From: CAXSEF01 sp964236535
Lineage (GTDB): Bacteria > Pseudomonadota > Alphaproteobacteria > Acetobacterales > Acetobacteraceae
Reading direction: 5' to 3'
Assembly (NCBI GenBank): GCA_964236535.1
Contig: CAXSEF010000040.1
Location: 1 to 27,080 of the forward strand
DNA length: 27,080 nucleotides
Part shown: positions 24,646-27,080 of the stretch, piece after piece
How positions within the stretch are numbered: position 1 is the first letter of the stretch
Layout of the letters: every line of letters begins with the position of its first letter
Notes under the pieces: model-generated
What the model was told of the DNA's origin: nothing
Databases searched by the model: none
The model's input: the letters and a program-made list of their open reading frames with translations, nothing else
Translations under genes and position numbers: made by a program

Positions 24646-25656
24646 ATGCCAAACAGACCAAACCTATTTCGGTATGCAGTCTCCGAGCTGGCTCAGGACG
24701 CTTTCATCTGCTGGCTCCTCGACTGGGCGGACCATGGTAGTGACGCGTTTGATGCCGGCCTGCACAAGGCAGGATTACGCGCCTTGAACGCTCTCTTGCA
24801 TCTCCACGGTGAATCTTCCGCCCATGGCGACCGAGTCGCGATCCGCAGGCAGGTCAAGAACGTCGACATCGTTGTTGAGGTAGGCAACAACCTTATACTG
24901 ATGATCGAGGACAAGGTAGACGCTGCTGAGGATGGAAATGATTTAAGAGGCTATACCGCCGCGATTATGGGCGAGTACCCTGGCAGAAAGTTGCTTCCCG
25001 TATACCTGAAAACCGGCGATCAGTGCAGCTACAAGGCTGTGCTTAATGCTGACTACAAGCTGTTTCTGCGGAAGGACGTTCTTTTTGTCCTGCGGGCTGG
25101 GAAGGAGCAGGAAAGTATATCGAACGCAGTGTTCTTGGACTTTCTTGAGCATATCGAGGCCCGTGATCGAGCCGTAGAGGCCTTCGCGCATTCGGCTCCG
25201 GAGGAGTGGGACCACTATGCGTGGGTTGGATTTTACATGAAGCTTCAGAATGCCATTCCAGAACTTCATTGGACATATGTCCCGAATGGAGCGGGTGGCT
25301 TCAGGAGTGCAAATTGGCACTACAGAGACTGGAAGGGTTGGAAGGTTTATATCCAGATTGAGCAACAGAGACTATGCCTGAAGCTACATGAGCACGGACC
25401 TTACGACGAGCCTGTAAACAGGGCCAAGATGCGAGACAAATGGCTTGAGAAGCTCAAGACGGCCAGCACGGGACGCCGCCTCAAAATCGTTCGGAAAAAA
25501 TGGCTCGGCGTTGGTTGGAGCATGACAGCAGGGTGGCTTGAGGGCGACGAGTGGCTCGTTACAGGTCCGGATGGGAATGTTGATGTGCCGGGCGTCCTTG
25601 CGTTGTTGCGCGAGGCAGAAGCCATTGTGGACGACGCACTCGGCAGAGCTGATTGA
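24646..25656 (+). CDS. PD-(D/E)XK nuclease superfamily protein
   Basis: A 336-residue protein resembling the PD-(D/E)XK family of stand-alone genes near defence loci (PF14281-like). It opens MPNRPNLFRYAVSELAQDAF and continues FICWLLDWAD. The catalytic pattern is visible as VKNVDIVVEVGNNLILMIEDK: D74, then E88-x-K90. The long C-terminal half is beta-rich with many Trp and Lys residues and has no motif I know. Starts at GTG 24631 and ATG 24643 are possible; ATG 24646 has GAGG five bases upstream. It is less GC-rich than the preceding genes and carries a 17-bp repeat at its 5' end, both signs of separate acquisition. A DNA-targeting defence role is inferred. Confidence 0.75.
   Translation: MPNRPNLFRYAVSELAQDAFICWLLDWADHGSDAFDAGLHKAGLRALNALLHLHGESSAHGDRVAIRRQVKNVDIVVEVGNNLILMIEDKVDAAEDGNDLRGYTAAIMGEYPGRKLLPVYLKTGDQCSYKAVLNADYKLFLRKDVLFVLRAGKEQESISNAVFLDFLEHIEARDRAVEAFAHSAPEEWDHYAWVGFYMKLQNAIPELHWTYVPNGAGGFRSANWHYRDWKGWKVYIQIEQQRLCLKLHEHGPYDEPVNRAKMRDKWLEKLKTASTGRRLKIVRKKWLGVGWSMTAGWLEGDEWLVTGPDGNVDVPGVLALLREAEAIVDDALGRAD
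24660..24676 (+). repeat. 17-bp direct repeat, copy 2
   Basis: This copy is identical to 24526-24542 and lies in codons 5-11 of the nuclease-like gene, encoding NLFRYA. See the first copy for interpretation. Confidence 0.6.
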
Positions 25657-25779
25657 GCAGTCGAGCGAGAGGTCCGGTTGAGATCCAGCTAGGAAGGTGA
25701 CCCGAAGACATCGGCTTGGCGACCCGAACACCGACAGAGGGTTTGCCGGCCCAACCGTTGTGCTGCCGAGGCTGCTGCT

Positions 25780-27030
25780 CTATCCGCCAGCCTCAGCCCT
25801 CTCGTGGATGACCAGAAGGTCGACCGACTTGGTGACCCTGTCCAGCCGGTTCATGGCGGTGAACACCACCTGCCCGTCCGGGGCGAGAAGCCGCTCGCAG
25901 CATACGGTCGCGAAGCGGTCGACCTCCACCAGGCCTTGGTCGGGGGCGTTGGGGTCGAGGTGGAACCCGATGGTAAGCGCGCGCACGCTTCCCTCGGCAG
26001 GCAGCGACACTCCCCGCAGGGCAGCGGCGGCATCACCGCCGGCAAAGGAAACCACGTGCAGGTCGGCGACCCGGCCTGGGCGCCAGACGTGCCTGTAGTC
26101 GGCGAAATCCACGCCGATCAGCTGACCCTGGCGCGGGTTCGTCAACGTCCGCAGCGGGAGATGGTGCAGGTGGTCGCTTGCCGCGCCGACACCCAGCCCG
26201 GCAGCCGGACACACCACAAAGGCCCTTTTGTCGAGCAGCGATCCGACGAACGCGTCAGTGGCCGCGGAGCGCGCGGCATCGACCGTCACCACTACGCCCA
26301 GCGCATGGCCGTCCGGGTCGCGGCGCGCCCGCAAGGCGTCGACCAGCCCAAGCGCGGCCGCCTGCTCGACTAGCCCTGCCCCACGTGGGACAGCGACCAT
26401 CGCGAGCCACGCAGCTGGAAGGGACTCCGACATGAAGAAAGTCTCGGCCGTGGCGTGTGCGACCTTTTTGGCGGCCGAGCCGGCCGGCATGGCCCAGCGT
26501 CCGCCGGACACGCCGCCAGAGATGGCGAGGTCTTCCCTCTGCGCCTCCAGCCCTGCGAACCAGCTCGAACGTGCCAGGCACGCAAGCCACTCGACGCCAC
26601 CCGCCCCGACCCCGAACTGCAGGTATGCGACACCCAGCAGCGGTTTCCCGTGATGAGGAGGCAGCGGCCAGTGTTCCGACCTGGTCGAGAGCCACGCGAT
26701 GCTCACCGGTGCCCCACTGCCCACGTGCCCCTGATAGCCATGGACCGGCAGCAGGTGCGTGGGCGTTCCTCCATTCTCCTCCATGGTCCAGCCCGTCCTC
26801 AGCACCTTGCCGTCGCGTACCAGCCGCGCCCAGGTGGTGCCACTGGGCAGCGCCCAGAGTGCGAGGTGTGTCGCATGCGCGAGGTCCTCGTTGATCCAGG
26901 TCAGCAGCGGCTCGAACACGTCCGCGCGCCAGAGCGCCTCACGCGTAGGGTGGACAGTCTGAAACTCCGGACAGAAGCCGCCGTTGATCCAGCCGACACC
27001 GCCAAGCCCCGGCTCCTCGTGCGCGTCTAG
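25780..27030 (-). CDS. Hypothetical protein, 5'-truncated by the terminal repeat
   Basis: I do not recognise this protein. A GTG at 26919 gives 379 residues, but the frame stays open and protein-like upstream to about 27030 (GLGGVGWINGGFCPEFQ, TVHPTREALWRAD) until an in-frame TAA inside the 54-bp repeat at 27037-27039. No ATG or GTG lies in that extension, so the native N-terminus was probably cut off by the insertion. The body shows LALWALPSGTTWARLVRDG, LPVHGYQGHVGSG, FGVGAGGVEWLACLARS and GFHLDPNAPDQGLVEVDRF, suggesting a soluble alpha/beta protein, with no catalytic motif I can name. It converges with the nuclease-like gene, with 123 bp between the two stop codons. Confidence 0.6.
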   Translation of the reverse strand, partial: LDAHEEPGLGGVGWINGGFCPEFQTVHPTREALWRADVFEPLLTWINEDLAHATHLALWALPSGTTWARLVRDGKVLRTGWTMEENGGTPTHLLPVHGYQGHVGSGAPVSIAWLSTRSEHWPLPPHHGKPLLGVAYLQFGVGAGGVEWLACLARSSWFAGLEAQREDLAISGGVSGGRWAMPAGSAAKKVAHATAETFFMSESLPAAWLAMVAVPRGAGLVEQAAALGLVDALRARRDPDGHALGVVVTVDAARSAATDAFVGSLLDKRAFVVCPAAGLGVGAASDHLHHLPLRTLTNPRQGQLIGVDFADYRHVWRPGRVADLHVVSFAGGDAAAALRGVSLPAEGSVRALTIGFHLDPNAPDQGLVEVDRFATVCCERLLAPDGQVVFTAMNRLDRVTKSVDLLVIHERAEAGG

Positions 27031-27080
27031 AGCACTTTAGGGTTGCACGGGCGCGCGTTCCCTGGTTTTCCGTTGTGGGT
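27027..27080. repeat. Right copy of 54-bp terminal inverted repeat (probable IS end)
   Basis: This is the reverse complement of bases 1-54 with one mismatch. It starts at CTAG and interrupts the hypothetical gene to its left. The two copies face each other across the whole window, as expected if an insertion sequence borders each edge, or if a single copy in a circular molecule was cut open there. Confidence 0.8.

Noticed and set aside
1..27080. CRISPR array, tRNA or rRNA
   Set aside because: No regularly spaced repeats, cloverleaf-like segments or rRNA signatures were seen while reading both strands.

Overview
The window is GC-rich accessory DNA, probably alphaproteobacterial. The codon bias, the IS66/IS3 debris, the Doc pair and the tyrosine recombinase type recall Acetobacteraceae or Methylobacterium-like genomes, but no marker fixes the taxon. 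Both edges carry the same 54-bp sequence in inverted orientation (one mismatch). The left copy interrupts an IS66 transposase and the right copy interrupts a hypothetical gene, so the window is most simply DNA lying between two insertion-sequence ends, as in a plasmid or island contig.

Region 1 (about 0.4-15.7 kb) is the main content. It is one seven-gene operon on the minus strand, read right to left: sspB (DUF4007-type), sspC (large P-loop ATPase), sspD (PAPS-reductase/ATP-pyrophosphatase-like), sspF, sspG, sspH (DptF/G/H-like, the last with FtsK/HerA and PD-(D/E)XK-like motifs), and sspA (cysteine desulfurase). This matches the described SspABCD-SspFGH single-stranded DNA phosphorothioate defence system. 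SspA and SspD supply activated sulfur, SspB and SspC act on the DNA, and SspFGH attacks unmodified DNA. Most joints are stop/start overlaps, and a good sigma70-like promoter lies upstream of sspB. A run of ten G in sspH near its 3' end could allow phase variation.

Region 2 (15.8-19.3 kb) is a recombination-prone strip. It holds a small gene with a SNAIEG motif broken by two frameshifts, a hypothetical gene, a tyrosine recombinase with a 9-14-9 bp inverted repeat just upstream, and a visibly AT-rich foreign gene with PD-(D/E)XK-like residues.

Region 3 (19.3-21.6 kb) holds an RNase J-like metallo-beta-lactamase-fold protein, a decayed recombinase C-terminus, and a Doc toxin/AbrB-type antitoxin pair with an 18-bp palindromic operator.

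Region 4 (21.6-27.0 kb) holds a WYL-domain regulator, a tiny internally duplicated protein, two plus-strand genes of unknown role (one with a resolvase-like N-terminus), a second PD-(D/E)XK nuclease-like gene with a 17-bp duplication of its 5' end, and a 5'-truncated hypothetical gene. No tRNA, rRNA, CRISPR array or housekeeping gene was seen. The accumulation of defence-type and mobility genes suggests a defence island or plasmid defence cargo.
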